This document shows positions 26,293-34,434 of a stretch of DNA of 64,000 bases, one piece after another (the first letter of the stretch is position 1; every line of letters starts with the position of its first letter). The DNA is from Aphanothece saxicola GSE-SYN-MK-01-06B. GTDB taxonomy: Bacteria; Cyanobacteriota; Cyanobacteriia; PCC-6307; Cyanobiaceae. A model generated the notes under the pieces. The model saw only the letters and a list, made by a program, of their open reading frames with translations. It ran no database searches and had not been told where the DNA came from. The stretch is taken from contig JAHHGT010000002.1 of NCBI GenBank assembly GCA_019359745.1, positions 310,001 through 374,000 on the forward strand, in the 5' to 3' direction. The position numbers and the translations under genes were made by a program.

Positions 26293-27315
26293 TTAGCCGA
26301 AATGCTGGAAGCTGGCTGACGGGGTGGGGATCGCTTCCCCCCCGTCCGACCAGACCAGGGGGCCTTCCGACTGGGGGACTCCCATCCGTCCGATGCAACG
26401 GCTTCCGGGCAGCTGCTCCACCAGGGCTGCCGCCCAGGTCGGCTCCAGGGCCAGCACCAGTTCGAAATCTTCGCCTCCCCAGAGGCACCAGTCCTCGGCG
26501 GTGGCTAGGCCCGCCAGTTCCGGGGCCAGGGGAAGGGATCTGCAGTCGATCAGGGCTGTGCAGCCGCTGGCCAGCGCCAGGCAGCTCGCCGCCGCCGCCA
26601 GGCCGTCGCTGCTGTCACAGCCGGCCACGCGCCAGGTCAGGGCTTCCGGCCGGCTGGCTCCCAGGGCCGCCACGGCATCGAAGCGGGGCACGGGCCGGCG
26701 GTGGGCGCTGATGGCCCGCTCCTGCACGGCCGGCGCCAAGGCCGGCAGGGCCTCGCCCCGCAGCACCGCCAGGCCCAGCCGGCTCAGGCCATGGGCGCCG
26801 GTGCATACCAGCTGGTCTCCCGGTCGGGCGTCCCCGCGCCGGATCGGGCCGCCGGGGCCGCCCGCGAGCCTGCCGATCGCGGTGATGGCCAGCAGTCGCT
26901 GGCGGCCGCCGCTGCAGTCGCCTCCCAGCAGCACGCCGCCATGGGCGCCCAGCAGCTCCGTCAGGCCGGCGTAGGCCTGCTCAACCCACGCCCAGGGGGT
27001 GTCCCCCGGGGCCACCAGACCCACGGTGAGCCCGACGGCGTCGCAGCAGCCCATGGCCGCCAGGTCGGAGAGGTTGGCGGCGGCGGCCCGCCAGCCCACG
27101 TCCCTGGCCCCCATCGTGGCGGCGCTGAAATGGACGTCCTCCACCAGCACGTCGGTGTTGACCACCAGCTGGAGGTCGGCTCCACCGGCAGGGTCGAGCA
27201 GGGCGGCACCCAGCAGGGCGGCATCATCGCCGAACTGGCCCACGGGGGCGAAGGCGCCGAGGCGCCGGATCAGCTCCGTTTCCCCCAGCTCCGACAGGGT
27301 GGGCCCCTCAGGCAT
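26293..27315 (-). CDS. thiL: Thiamine-monophosphate kinase ThiL
   Basis: ThiL phosphorylates thiamine monophosphate to the active diphosphate. The PurM-like fold motifs are visible: [13 protein letters not shown] at the start, the Mg-binding [51 protein letters not shown] and [19 protein letters not shown], ending with [12 protein letters not shown]. The length of 340 aa is normal. Its start overlaps the end of the cyclophilin gene by 8 nt, so the two are probably co-transcribed. It converges on gap2 with only 13 nt between stops and no clear terminator hairpin. Confidence 0.95.
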   Translation of the reverse strand: MPEGPTLSELGETELIRRLGAFAPVGQFGDDAALLGAALLDPAGGADLQLVVNTDVLVEDVHFSAATMGARDVGWRAAAANLSDLAAMGCCDAVGLTVGLVAPGDTPWAWVEQAYAGLTELLGAHGGVLLGGDCSGGRQRLLAITAIGRLAGGPGGPIRRGDARPGDQLVCTGAHGLSRLGLAVLRGEALPALAPAVQERAISAHRRPVPRFDAVAALGASRPEALTWRVAGCDSSDGLAAAASCLALASGCTALIDCRSLPLAPELAGLATAEDWCLWGGEDFELVLALEPTWAAALVEQLPGSRCIGRMGVPQSEGPLVWSDGGEAIPTPSASFQHFG

Positions 27316-28399
27316 GGGGGCGCAGGTTGTCGGCTCCTTCGATCACCGTCGCCTTGACGATGCCGTCATCGGCGGTGAGCTCCTCGAGCACATCCAGGCC
27401 ATCCACCACGTAGCCGAAGGCGGCGTAGCGCCCGTCGATCAGGTTGAGGCCGGCGGGGGTGAGCTCCGGCTCGAACAGGAACAGAAAGAACTGGGAGGAA
27501 CCGTCCCCCAGGGCCTCGTCGGAGTGGGCCCATCCCAGGGTGCCCTTGCTGGCGAAGGGCAGCACCGGTTCGGCCTTGAACAGGCCCAGATCCTCGAAGG
27601 TCTGGTTGTAGAAGGGGGCCTCCTCACCGGGCACCTTGATTTCCAGGGGCACCTGGCGCTCCAGCTTGGTGGCCGGATCCACGTAGCCCGTCAGCGGGCC
27701 GGCGGGATCACCGGTCTGCAGCACGTAGAAATCTTCGGCGCGGTTGAAGGGCAGGCCGTCGTAGAAGCCGCGCTGGGCCAGATCGACGAAGGCGCCGGCG
27801 GTGAGGGGCGCGTTGTAACCGTCGACGACGGTGATCAGGTCGCCTTTGGTGGTGGTCAGCCGCACGGTGGCGCGGCCGAGCAGCCGCGGCAGGGCATCGA
27901 ACTCAGCCGGGATGGCGAAGGGGAAGTCCCCCACGAGGAGGGCTTCGGCGCGCCCGATGGCGGCCAGGGCGTCCCGGCGGGCCGCCAGGAAGCCGTCCCG
28001 GTCCTGGGCTTCTCCGGCGGCGGCCAGATCCTGCAGATGGGTGGCGGCGTCGGTGAGCAGGTTCCCGGCGGTGGCCCGGTCGGCGGGATCGAAGCTGGCC
28101 AGGATCCGATCGCGGCTGCTGCCCAGCTGGGACTCGGCCCGGCGCACGGAGCCGGTCAGGCTGGTCCAGCGCTTGGCCCGCAGGTCGTCGCTGGTGTCCT
28201 CCAGCCGGTGCTGCAGCTTCTGAAGATCGCCCTGGTCGATGGGCAGGGCGTTGCGCAGCAGGGCGGTGGGGTCGCTGACGGCGTTGCCCTGGGGCAGGTA
28301 GGCCCAGGCGGCGGGGACCGCGAGCAGCAGGGTGAGCAGGAGGGCCAGGCTGGCCCCCAGCGTGGTGGTGAACCCGATGGGCCCGCGTCGCCGGTCCAT
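27308..28399 (-). CDS. Secreted cyclophilin-type peptidyl-prolyl isomerase, TLP40-like
   Basis: A 363-aa cyclophilin preceded by a signal peptide ([20 protein letters not shown]) and a ~150-residue helical N-terminal domain with leucine-rich amphipathic helices. This is the layout of the thylakoid-lumen isomerase TLP40/CYP38. The C-terminal cyclophilin-like domain shows [60 protein letters not shown] and [17 protein letters not shown]. The usual catalytic Arg-Phe pair is only partly recognisable, so it may act more as a chaperone. CYP38 assists photosystem II assembly in plants. The track ORF start at 28591 is a shadow; ATG 28399 directly precedes the signal peptide. Confidence 0.9.
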   Translation of the reverse strand: MDRRRGPIGFTTTLGASLALLLTLLLAVPAAWAYLPQGNAVSDPTALLRNALPIDQGDLQKLQHRLEDTSDDLRAKRWTSLTGSVRRAESQLGSSRDRILASFDPADRATAGNLLTDAATHLQDLAAAGEAQDRDGFLAARRDALAAIGRAEALLVGDFPFAIPAEFDALPRLLGRATVRLTTTKGDLITVVDGYNAPLTAGAFVDLAQRGFYDGLPFNRAEDFYVLQTGDPAGPLTGYVDPATKLERQVPLEIKVPGEEAPFYNQTFEDLGLFKAEPVLPFASKGTLGWAHSDEALGDGSSQFFLFLFEPELTPAGLNLIDGRYAAFGYVVDGLDVLEELTADDGIVKATVIEGADNLRPHA

Positions 28400-28483
28400 G
28401 CTTCCCTTGTGACTGCCTGGACTTTGGCACAAACGGCCCTGGCCTCCCCTGCCACGGCTCAAGGGCGGGCCTGTAGCCAGACG

Positions 28484-28489
28484 TACAAT
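28484..28489 (+). promoter_or_regulatory. Candidate -10 element of efp
   Basis: TACAAT, a near-consensus -10 hexamer, is placed 21 nt before the efp ATG. A start of transcription near 28496 would leave a leader of about 15 nt. No convincing -35 is seen at the expected distance. Confidence 0.45.
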
Positions 28490-28510
28490 CCCCCGATCCG
28501 ATCCGCCGGA

Positions 28511-29071
28511 ATGATCTCCAGCAACGACTTTCGTACCGGCACAACGATCGAACTGGATGGCCAGGTCTGGCGCGTCGTCGAGTTCCTGCACGTCAAGCCC
28601 GGCAAGGGCTCAGCTTTTGTGCGCACCAAGCTCAAGGGCGTGCAGAGCGGCAACGTGGTGGAGAAGACCTTCCGCGCCGGGGAGACCATGCCCCAGGCCC
28701 AGCTGGAGAAGGCGACGCTCCAGCACACCTACATGGAGGGCGACGATTACGTCTTCATGGACATGGCCTCCTACGAGGAGACCCGCCTGACCGCCAAGCA
28801 GATCGGTGACGGCCGCAAATACCTCAAGGAAGGGATGGAGGTGAGCGTGGTCTCCTGGAACGGCAAGCCCCTGGAGGTGGAGCTGCCCAATTCGGTGGTG
28901 CTGGAAGTCACCCAGACCGACCCCGGCGTCAAGGGCGACACCGCCACCGGCGGCACCAAGCCCGCCATCGTCGAGACCGGCGCCCAGGTGATGGTGCCCC
29001 TGTTCATCACGATCGGCGAGAAGATCAAGGTCGACACCCGTACCGACAGTTATCTGGGCCGGGAGTCCTGA
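28511..29071 (+). CDS. efp: Elongation factor P
   Basis: EF-P rescues ribosomes stalled at polyproline stretches. The 186-aa protein starts [42 protein letters not shown]. The modifiable lysine in the exposed loop is K32 (KPGKG). The three beta-barrel domains are complete, with the C-terminal [28 protein letters not shown] signature. Many FtsY, SpoIID and unknown proteins in this window are proline-rich, so EF-P should matter here. accB follows after 5 nt, the conserved efp-accB pair of cyanobacteria. Confidence 0.97.
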   Translation: MISSNDFRTGTTIELDGQVWRVVEFLHVKPGKGSAFVRTKLKGVQSGNVVEKTFRAGETMPQAQLEKATLQHTYMEGDDYVFMDMASYEETRLTAKQIGDGRKYLKEGMEVSVVSWNGKPLEVELPNSVVLEVTQTDPGVKGDTATGGTKPAIVETGAQVMVPLFITIGEKIKVDTRTDSYLGRES

Positions 29072-29076
29072 TCGCC

Positions 29077-29571
29077 ATGCAGCTCGATCACGACCAACTG
29101 CGCCAGTTGCTGGCCCTGCTCGGGGACAGCGACATTCAGGAGCTCAAGCTCGAAGGCGATGACTTCCGTCTGGAGGTGCGCCGCAACCTGCCCTCTCCGG
29201 CACCGGCCACGGTCACCATGGTGCAGGCCCCGGCCGGACCGCCCCCGCTCGCCCCCGTACCCGCTGCCCCGGTCGGGGCCGCCCCAGGTCCCTCGGCGCC
29301 ACCGCCGCCGGCCGCCTCGGTGCGCAGCGACCTCCAGGCCGTCACTGCCCCGATGGTGGGGACCTTCTATCGCTCCTCGGCACCGGGTGAGGCCCCCTTC
29401 GTGGAGGTCGGCAGCCGCATCAGCGCCGGCCAGCCGGTCTGCATCCTCGAAGCGATGAAGCTGATGAATGAGCTGGAGTGTGAATTCAGCGGCGAAGTGG
29501 TGGAGATCCTGGTGGAGAACGGCACCCCGGTGGAATTCGGTCAGGTGCTGATGCGGATCAAGGCGGCCTAA
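29077..29571 (+). CDS. accB: Biotin carboxyl carrier protein of acetyl-CoA carboxylase
   Basis: AccB carries the biotin that shuttles carboxyl groups during malonyl-CoA synthesis. The C-terminal biotinyl domain is complete: ITAPMVGTFYRSSAPGEAPFVEVG, then the biotinylation site CILEAMKLMNELECEFSG (K128), ending VLMRIKAA. The N-terminal helix (LDHDQLRQLLALLGDSDIQEL) is joined by an Ala/Pro-rich linker (~45-85) typical of AccB. The length of 164 aa is normal. It is transcribed with efp. The last 4 nt overlap the convergent pdxA. Confidence 0.96.
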   Translation: MQLDHDQLRQLLALLGDSDIQELKLEGDDFRLEVRRNLPSPAPATVTMVQAPAGPPPLAPVPAAPVGAAPGPSAPPPPAASVRSDLQAVTAPMVGTFYRSSAPGEAPFVEVGSRISAGQPVCILEAMKLMNELECEFSGEVVEILVENGTPVEFGQVLMRIKAA

Positions 29572-30563
29572 CCCAGCTCCCAGGCGGTGCGGATCGCCGC
29601 CGCCATGCTGTCGGCCCGGGCGACGCCCCGTCCGGCGATGCCGAAGGCGGTGCCGTGGTCGGGGGAGGTGCGCAGGAAGGGCAGCCCCAGGGTGGTGTTG
29701 ACGGCGGCGTCGAAGGCCAGCAGCTTCACCGGGATCAGCCCCTGGTCGTGATAGAGCGCCAGGTAGCCGTCGGCCCCGGCGCCGTCCCCATTCCAGGCCG
29801 CCGCCGCCTCCAGCCAGCAGGTGTCTGGCGGCACCGGTCCCTCCAGCCGCACCTCCGGATGCAGCCCCTGCCACCGCTCCAGGGTGGCGATCAGCCAGTC
29901 CTGCTCCTCCCGGCCCAGATGGCCCCCTTCGCCGGCATGGGGGTTGAGGCCCGCCACCACCAGCCGAGGCCGGTCCGCAAACCGATGGCAGAAGGTCAGC
30001 AGGGCCTCCAGCCGCCGGCTCACCAGCTCAGGAGTCAGCCGGACGCTCACCTCGGCCAACGGGATGTGGGTGGTGGCCAGCAGGGTGTTGAGCCGCCAGT
30101 TGCCTCCGGGGGCCAGGGCGGTGAACAGCATGCCGGCGTCAGCGCTGCCGGTGAGTTCCGCCAGCCGTTCCGTCTGGCCGGGATAGGCATGGCCGGCCGC
30201 CTGCCAGCTGGCCTTGGCGATCGGGGCCGTCACCAGGGCCCGGCCGCCGCCGGCCCGCACCAGCTCCACGGCCCGGGTCAGCCAGGCGAAGCTCGCGGCG
30301 CCGGCGGCGGCACTGCTGACCCCAGGGACGACCGGCTGCTCCAGGGGCACGTCCTCGAGGGCGATGTCGTCGGGGTCGGCCAGGGGGGCGTCGCTGCAGG
30401 TCAGCAGGTGCCGGTGGCATTCCCGCAGCCAGCGGCCGCAGCCCACCAGCACCACCTCCTGGCCGGCGGGGCGCGGCTGGGCAAGGGCCTTCAGGGTCAC
30501 CTCGGCGCCGATGCCGGCGGGATCCCCCAGGGCGATGACAAGGCGGTCCGCTGTAGTTTTCAT
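29568..30563 (-). CDS. pdxA: 4-hydroxythreonine-4-phosphate dehydrogenase PdxA
   Basis: PdxA oxidises 4-phosphohydroxy-L-threonine in the DXP-dependent pyridoxal phosphate pathway. Motifs: LVIALGDPAGIGAEVTLKAL, the substrate and zinc region GHAYPGQTERLAELTG, TTHIPLAEVSVRLT, AGLNPHAGEGGHLGREE, ALYHDQGLIPVKLLAF with the metal-binding His, and TLGLPFLRTSPDHGTAFGIAGRG. The length of 331 aa fits the family. It is divergent from the 60-aa membrane ORF and convergent on accB. Confidence 0.96.
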   Translation of the reverse strand: MKTTADRLVIALGDPAGIGAEVTLKALAQPRPAGQEVVLVGCGRWLRECHRHLLTCSDAPLADPDDIALEDVPLEQPVVPGVSSAAAGAASFAWLTRAVELVRAGGGRALVTAPIAKASWQAAGHAYPGQTERLAELTGSADAGMLFTALAPGGNWRLNTLLATTHIPLAEVSVRLTPELVSRRLEALLTFCHRFADRPRLVVAGLNPHAGEGGHLGREEQDWLIATLERWQGLHPEVRLEGPVPPDTCWLEAAAAWNGDGAGADGYLALYHDQGLIPVKLLAFDAAVNTTLGLPFLRTSPDHGTAFGIAGRGVARADSMAAAIRTAWELG

Positions 30564-30590
30564 GCCATCGGGCGTTGTCGGGGTCGGTCC

Positions 30591-30773
30591 ATGGTCCGTT
30601 TGCTGGTGCTGGGTGTGCTGCTGCTGGGTGGTGGGGTCGCCTTCCGCAACGAGTGGGTCGTGGTGGACTGGCAGAAGATGGGCAAGGACACAGGCGTCTC
30701 CTCCATGATCGACACGTCGATCTTCGGCGCTCAGAAGAAGTCGCCGCTGCAGGACGACAGGCCTTCCCAGTAG
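30591..30773 (+). CDS. Small single-pass membrane protein (60 aa), unknown
   Basis: I do not recognise this gene. It encodes MVRLLVLGVLLLGGGVAFRN followed by a hydrophilic tail (WVVVDWQKMGKDTGVSSM) ending in DDRPSQ. The first ~18 residues form one hydrophobic helix that could be a membrane anchor or signal sequence. ATG 30591 is the first start, 27 nt from the divergent pdxA start. The longer track ORF from 29655 is a shadow of pdxA. The last 43 nt overlap the convergent SDR gene. Its small size and unique neighbours make it uncertain, but the hydrophobic start and position favour a real gene. Confidence 0.55.
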   Translation: MVRLLVLGVLLLGGGVAFRNEWVVVDWQKMGKDTGVSSMIDTSIFGAQKKSPLQDDRPSQ

Positions 30774-31666
30774 GTGGGATAGAGCAGGCGGTAGCCGAGG
30801 TCGTCCCGGAGCCGCCGGCTGCTGGCCCGCCGATTCTCGCTCCAGAAGCTGCGGGCCATGGGTCCCAGGCTGGGCGCCACGTCGGCGTAGCGCTGCACCT
30901 CCGGCAGTCGGCAGTCCAGCAGGTGGGCCGCCAGGCCCAGGATCTCGCTGGAAGGGCAGGGGCAGGTGTCCGCCAGGATGAGGGTGTCCGGCCGGGCCTG
31001 GGGGGGCAGGGCGATGGTGTGCAGCAGGGCGCCGACGATGTCGTCGACGTGCACCCGGGAGAACACCTGGCCCGGCTTGTGGATCAGCCGCGCCGTGCCG
31101 TTGCGCAGGCTAAGCATCGGATTGCGGCCGGGGCCATAGATGGCGGGCAGCCGCAGCAGCTGCACCGGCAGGCCGCTGCGGCGCCAGGCCTGCTCACAGG
31201 CCAGCCGGGCCTGGCTCCGCTCCAGCAGCGGTTGGGTGGGGCTCGTCTCGTCCACCCAGGCGCCGCCGGTGTCGCCGTAGACCCCGGTGGTGGAGAGGTA
31301 GCCCACCCAGGTCGGATCCAGACGCCGCAACGTCGCCTCCAGAGACTCAAGAACCGGATCCCGGCCGCCGGCATTGGGCGGAATCGTCACCAGCACATGG
31401 CTGACTCCGGCCAGGTCCGACTGGCTGGGCAGCGCCCCCTGGTCGGGATCGAAGTGCAGCCAGCCCGGGTCGTTGCCGCTGGGGTCGGGCTGGCGGTGGG
31501 TGAGCAGCACCGGCACGCCGGCCGCCTCCAGTGCCATGGCCACACGCCGTCCGGTGTAGCCCCCGCCGAGCACCAGCAGCCGGTCGATGGCGGCGGCGGC
31601 CGTGGCCAGGGCCGGGTGATCGATCCGATCGGCAGCGGCCACCGGGTTGACAGATTCCTTTGTCAT
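30731..31666 (-). CDS. YeeZ-like SDR / NAD(P)-binding epimerase-family protein
   Basis: A 311-aa extended short-chain dehydrogenase/reductase of the YeeZ-like type. The dinucleotide site is RLLVLGGGYTGRRVAMALEA near residue 30. The active-site strand reads YLSTTGVYGDTGGAWVDE, followed by LLRLPAIYGPGRNPML and RVHVDDIVGAL. Substrates of this group are not established. ATG 31666 is preferred because the 57 residues the track adds upstream are not SDR-like. The start codon lies immediately beside a LexA-box-like sequence (31668-31681), and the gene is divergent from a small membrane-protein gene. Confidence 0.85.
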   Translation of the reverse strand: MTKESVNPVAAADRIDHPALATAAAAIDRLLVLGGGYTGRRVAMALEAAGVPVLLTHRQPDPSGNDPGWLHFDPDQGALPSQSDLAGVSHVLVTIPPNAGGRDPVLESLEATLRRLDPTWVGYLSTTGVYGDTGGAWVDETSPTQPLLERSQARLACEQAWRRSGLPVQLLRLPAIYGPGRNPMLSLRNGTARLIHKPGQVFSRVHVDDIVGALLHTIALPPQARPDTLILADTCPCPSSEILGLAAHLLDCRLPEVQRYADVAPSLGPMARSFWSENRRASSRRLRDDLGYRLLYPTYWEGLSSCSGDFF

Positions 31667-31675
31667 CAGTACACC
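31647..31675 (+). promoter_or_regulatory. Candidate promoter of the 31701 gene: TTGACA, 17 nt, TACACC
   Basis: A perfect TTGACA -35 (31647-31652) has a possible -10 (TACACC, 31670-31675) after 17 nt, which matches the consensus only at its first two bases. Transcription would start about 20 nt before GTG 31701. The -10 overlaps the LexA-box-like site. Confidence 0.35.
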
Positions 31676-31681
31676 TGTATC
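31668..31681. promoter_or_regulatory. LexA-box-like operator (AGTACACCTGTATC)
   Basis: The sequence agrees at 13 of 14 positions with the published cyanobacterial LexA pattern RGTACNNNDGTWCB; only the second-last fixed C is T. It lies between the divergent starts of the SDR gene (31666) and the small membrane-protein gene (31701), over the -10 of the plus-strand promoter candidate, where a repressor would be effective. The motif is recalled rather than scanned genome-wide, and its chance occurrence rate is not estimated. Confidence 0.35.
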
Positions 31682-31700
31682 ACTGTCTGATCCCCATCCC

Positions 31701-31958
31701 GTGACCACTTCGTCCTTCCAGGCCAGTCTCCCTGTCGGCCTGGCACCGGCGCTCACCGCGGGCCGTCCCCTCAGCCGCCCCACCGCCAGTGGCGGGAGCA
31801 GCCGCCTGGGATCGATGCCGCGGGCGCGGGCCACCACGCCCCTGCTGCTGGCCGTGGGGCTGGTGCTCGGGGCTGTGCTGCTGGCGCCGGAGCAGCCCCG
31901 TGATCAGGAGGCCATCTGCCACCGCCACAACGGCGTGGAGGCCTGCCGGGTCTGGTGA
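31701..31958 (+). CDS. Small membrane protein ending CRVW, unknown
   Basis: An 85-aa ORF from GTG 31701 (TTG 31647 would give 103 aa; ATG 31815 gives 47 aa). The N-terminal part is Ser/Pro/Arg-rich. The second half is a single hydrophobic helix (TTPLLLAVGLVLGAVLLAP) followed by a short tail with two cysteines (ICHRHNGVEACRVW). I recall similar short proteins with a C-terminal CRVW in picocyanobacteria but cannot name a family. The last 55 nt overlap the convergent HNH gene. The start is undecided, and the membrane segment with its tail is the part most likely conserved. Confidence 0.6.
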   Translation: MTTSSFQASLPVGLAPALTAGRPLSRPTASGGSSRLGSMPRARATTPLLLAVGLVLGAVLLAPEQPRDQEAICHRHNGVEACRVW

Positions 31959-32341
31959 GTCACTTCGGCCTCGGCCGCGGTGGCTGTCTCCGCCTCAACG
32001 GGCGCCACCCACTGCAGCAGCCGCAGCGCCAGGCGCAGGTCGCCATCGGTCCAGGCCCGCAGGGCCATCGCCCGGCGAGGGTCGTAGAAGGGTTGGCTTC
32101 GGTACCAGGTGAAGGCATCGCTGTCGCCCTTGCGTCCGTTGCAGCCCAGGCAGGCCGGCACACAGTTTTCGGTGATGCTCTGGCCGCCGCGGCTCAGCGG
32201 ATGCACGTGGTCGATGGATTCGGAGGCCTCGCCGCAATAGAGGCACCGCCGACCGGTCATCCGGTGCAGCGACTGTCGCCATCGTCGCGCTCGCAGCTTG
32301 GGGCAGAGATCTTCGAGAAAGACTCCATCCCTGGCCTGCAT
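31904..32341 (-). CDS. HNH endonuclease
   Basis: A 145-aa HNH nuclease. The zinc-stabilised beta-beta-alpha metal motif is seen as RCLYCGEASESIDHVHPLSRGG followed by ENCVPACLGCNGRKGD. That gives the two CxxC pairs, the DH of the catalytic strand and the Asn of HNH. The N-terminal helix LEDLCPKLRARRWRQSLHRM and the tail SQPFYDPRRAMALRAW look like conserved parts of a stand-alone chromosomal family rather than an intron- or phage-borne enzyme. It is divergent from a SNF2-type helicase gene with 60 nt between starts. Its target is unknown; a role in DNA repair or restriction is inference only. Confidence 0.9.
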   Translation of the reverse strand: MQARDGVFLEDLCPKLRARRWRQSLHRMTGRRCLYCGEASESIDHVHPLSRGGQSITENCVPACLGCNGRKGDSDAFTWYRSQPFYDPRRAMALRAWTDGDLRLALRLLQWVAPVEAETATAAEAEVTHQTRQASTPLWRWQMAS

Positions 32342-32401
32342 CAGCGCGCCTCGGTTGGCGGAAGTTTGCCCTCAGCGCCCCGGGTGTCAATGTGTTCTTG
32401 A

Positions 32402-34006
32402 TTGCTTTTTGCCGCATTGGCCACCCCCCTGGTGCAGATGCGCCTGGGCGCCTCGGGTCTGATCGAAGTCGTCAGTCCCTTCGACGCGGTGACCCAGGCG
32501 CACCTGCGGGCCATCCGCCCCCGCGGGCAGTGGCTCAGCCGCCGCGGCTGCTGGCAGTTTCCCCTCGAGGCGGCGGCGGCGCTGCAGCGGCAATGCGCCG
32601 GCCGCTTCCCGGTCACACCGGAGCTGGAGCAGTGGTTCGCCTGGCTTTCCCAGCCCCTGCCGCCCCTGCCCCCGCACCGGGCCCTGGTGGCGGCGGCCGC
32701 CGCCGACGAGGACTTGCCGGATGGCCGCCAGCTGTACCGCCACCAGCGGCAGGCGGTGCGCTGGTTGCTGGCCCGGCGCGGGGCCGTTCTGGCCGATGCG
32801 ATGGGTCTCGGCAAGACCCTCAGCGCCCTGGTGGCCGGTCGTGCCCTGGTGCGCCTGGCCGATTGCCGGCTGGTGGTGGTGGCTCCGGCGGGGCTGCATC
32901 ACCACTGGCGGCAGGAGGCGGCGGGGCTGGGTCTGCGGCTGGAGCTGCACAGTTGGGCCCGGCTGCCCGCCGAGCTGCCGGACGCCGGCACGGTGCTGAT
33001 CGCCGATGAGGCCCACTTCGCCCAGACGATCCACGCCGCCCGCACCCAGGCCTTCCTGCGGCTGGCTCGTCATCCGCGCCTGCGGGCGATCTGGCTGCTC
33101 TCCGGCACGCCGATGAAGAACGGCCGGCCGGTCCAGCTGTTTCCCCTGCTGGCGGCCATCGGCCATCCCCTGGGGGCCGACCAGCGCCACTTCGAGGAGC
33201 GCTACTGCCAGGGACACTGGCGCGAGCAGGGGGGGCGGCGGATCTGGCAGGCCAGCGGTGCCAGCCAGCTGGAGGAGCTGCAGCGGTTGGTGCGGCCCCT
33301 GGTCCTGCATCGGCGCAAGGGGCAGTGCCTCGACCTGCCGCCCAAGCAGCGGCTGGAGCGGCCCGTGAGCCTCGACGCCGCCGAGGCCGAGGCCTTCGAG
33401 CGGGCCCTGCAGGAGCGGATCGACGACTACCGCCGCCGGGCCTGGGCCGGCGAGGTGCGCCGCGATGCCGAAGCCCTGGCCGTGTTCACGGCCCTGCGCC
33501 AGATCGCCTCGCGCCACAAGCTGGCCGCCACCACCGACCTGGTCGCCGACCTGCGGGACCGCGGCGAAGCGGTGGTGGTGTTCACGGCCTTCGTGGCCAC
33601 CGCCCTGGCCCTGCACCGGCAGCTCGGCCACGGTGACGACGGGGGCCCCCTGGTCGGCGCCGTGCCTCCGGCCCGGCGGCAGAGGTTGGTGGATGCCTTT
33701 CAGTCGGGATGCAGCCCCGTGCTGATCGCCACCTACGGCACCGGGGGCCTGGGGTTCACCCTGCACCGGGCCCGGCACGTGGTGCTGGTCGAACGACCCT
33801 GGACCCCGGGTGACGCCGAGCAGGCCGAAGACCGCTGCCACCGGATCGGCATGGGCGCCGCGCTCACCAGCCACTGGCTGCAACTGGGCGTCGCCGACCG
33901 ACTGGTGGACGACCTGATCGCCAGCAAGGCCGAGCGGATTTCCTCGCTGCTGCAGCGCCAGCGAGCCCTGCCGGCACTGGTGCGTCAGTGGCTTGAGACC
34001 GTCTAA
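32402..34006 (+). CDS. SNF2-family DEAD/DEAH-box helicase-like ATPase
   Basis: A compact (~534 aa) SNF2/SWI2-type double-stranded-DNA translocase. The Q-like region is LYRHQRQAVRWLLARRGAV. Motif I is LADAMGLGKTLSALVA; motif Ia VVVAPAGLHHHW; motif II is VLIADEAHFAQ; motif III LLSGTPMKNG; and the second RecA lobe carries LIATYGTGGLGFTLHRA (motif V) and EQAEDRCHRIGM (motif VI). It resembles the SMARCAL1/HepA subgroup, with an N-terminal ~100-aa domain (LRAIRPRGQWLSRRGCWQFP) resembling a HARP-like module. These enzymes remodel or anneal DNA at stalled forks. TTG 32402 is the longest start; ATG 32438 (MRLGASGLIEV) is also possible. It pairs divergently with the HNH gene. Confidence 0.88.
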   Translation: MLFAALATPLVQMRLGASGLIEVVSPFDAVTQAHLRAIRPRGQWLSRRGCWQFPLEAAAALQRQCAGRFPVTPELEQWFAWLSQPLPPLPPHRALVAAAAADEDLPDGRQLYRHQRQAVRWLLARRGAVLADAMGLGKTLSALVAGRALVRLADCRLVVVAPAGLHHHWRQEAAGLGLRLELHSWARLPAELPDAGTVLIADEAHFAQTIHAARTQAFLRLARHPRLRAIWLLSGTPMKNGRPVQLFPLLAAIGHPLGADQRHFEERYCQGHWREQGGRRIWQASGASQLEELQRLVRPLVLHRRKGQCLDLPPKQRLERPVSLDAAEAEAFERALQERIDDYRRRAWAGEVRRDAEALAVFTALRQIASRHKLAATTDLVADLRDRGEAVVVFTAFVATALALHRQLGHGDDGGPLVGAVPPARRQRLVDAFQSGCSPVLIATYGTGGLGFTLHRARHVVLVERPWTPGDAEQAEDRCHRIGMGAALTSHWLQLGVADRLVDDLIASKAERISSLLQRQRALPALVRQWLETV

Positions 34007-34017
34007 GGCGGCCTGAC

Positions 34018-34434
34018 TCAGCCCCCCGCTCTGGCGGGTTCGTCCTCGGTGCAGCTGCGTTGCCGCACCTCCAGGTCCTGGCGCAGGATCGGATCCAGCT
34101 TGCCCTTGGGCACCGCGGCGGCCAGGGTGGTGGCGCGGGCGATGTCCCGGCAGGCGGCCGCGGTGTCCCCGGCCAGGGTGTGCAGCAGGAACCGTTCGTT
34201 CAGGGGGCCGGGATCCTTCGGGAAGGCCGCCACCACCTTGTCGCACTGCTGCAGCGCGCTGGGGAGATCCTCCAGCTTCACGGTGCGCAGGCAGTCTTCG
34301 CGGGTGATCGGCCGTTGGGGCAGGGGCTGCTCGACGCAGCCGCCGAGCAGCAGGGCCAGCAACAGGACCAGGGGCGGCCGCCCCTGGCGCGCGGTGGGGG
34401 CGTGCAGGCCGGCCCGATCAGTTGTAACGCTCAC
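34018..34434 (-). CDS. Putative lipoprotein, unknown function
   Basis: A 138-aa protein with a lipoprotein signal: basic N-terminus, hydrophobic stretch PPLVLLLALLLGG, and lipobox cysteine in LGGC. The mature part is helical with TPR-like spacing (DCLRTVKLEDLPSALQQCDKV, DPGPLNERFLLHTLAG) and four additional cysteines. I do not recognise a family. The start at 34434 lies inside the preceding DUF6554-type gene, overlapping it by 17 nt on the same strand, suggesting translational coupling and a joint function in the envelope. Confidence 0.72.
   Translation of the reverse strand: MSVTTDRAGLHAPTARQGRPPLVLLLALLLGGCVEQPLPQRPITREDCLRTVKLEDLPSALQQCDKVVAAFPKDPGPLNERFLLHTLAGDTAAACRDIARATTLAAAVPKGKLDPILRQDLEVRQRSCTEDEPARAGG

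Noticed and set aside
31970-32341. HNH gene as part of a group I intron or mobile element
   Set aside because: No intron structure, inverted repeats or exon interruption flank it, and the protein looks like a stand-alone chromosomal family.
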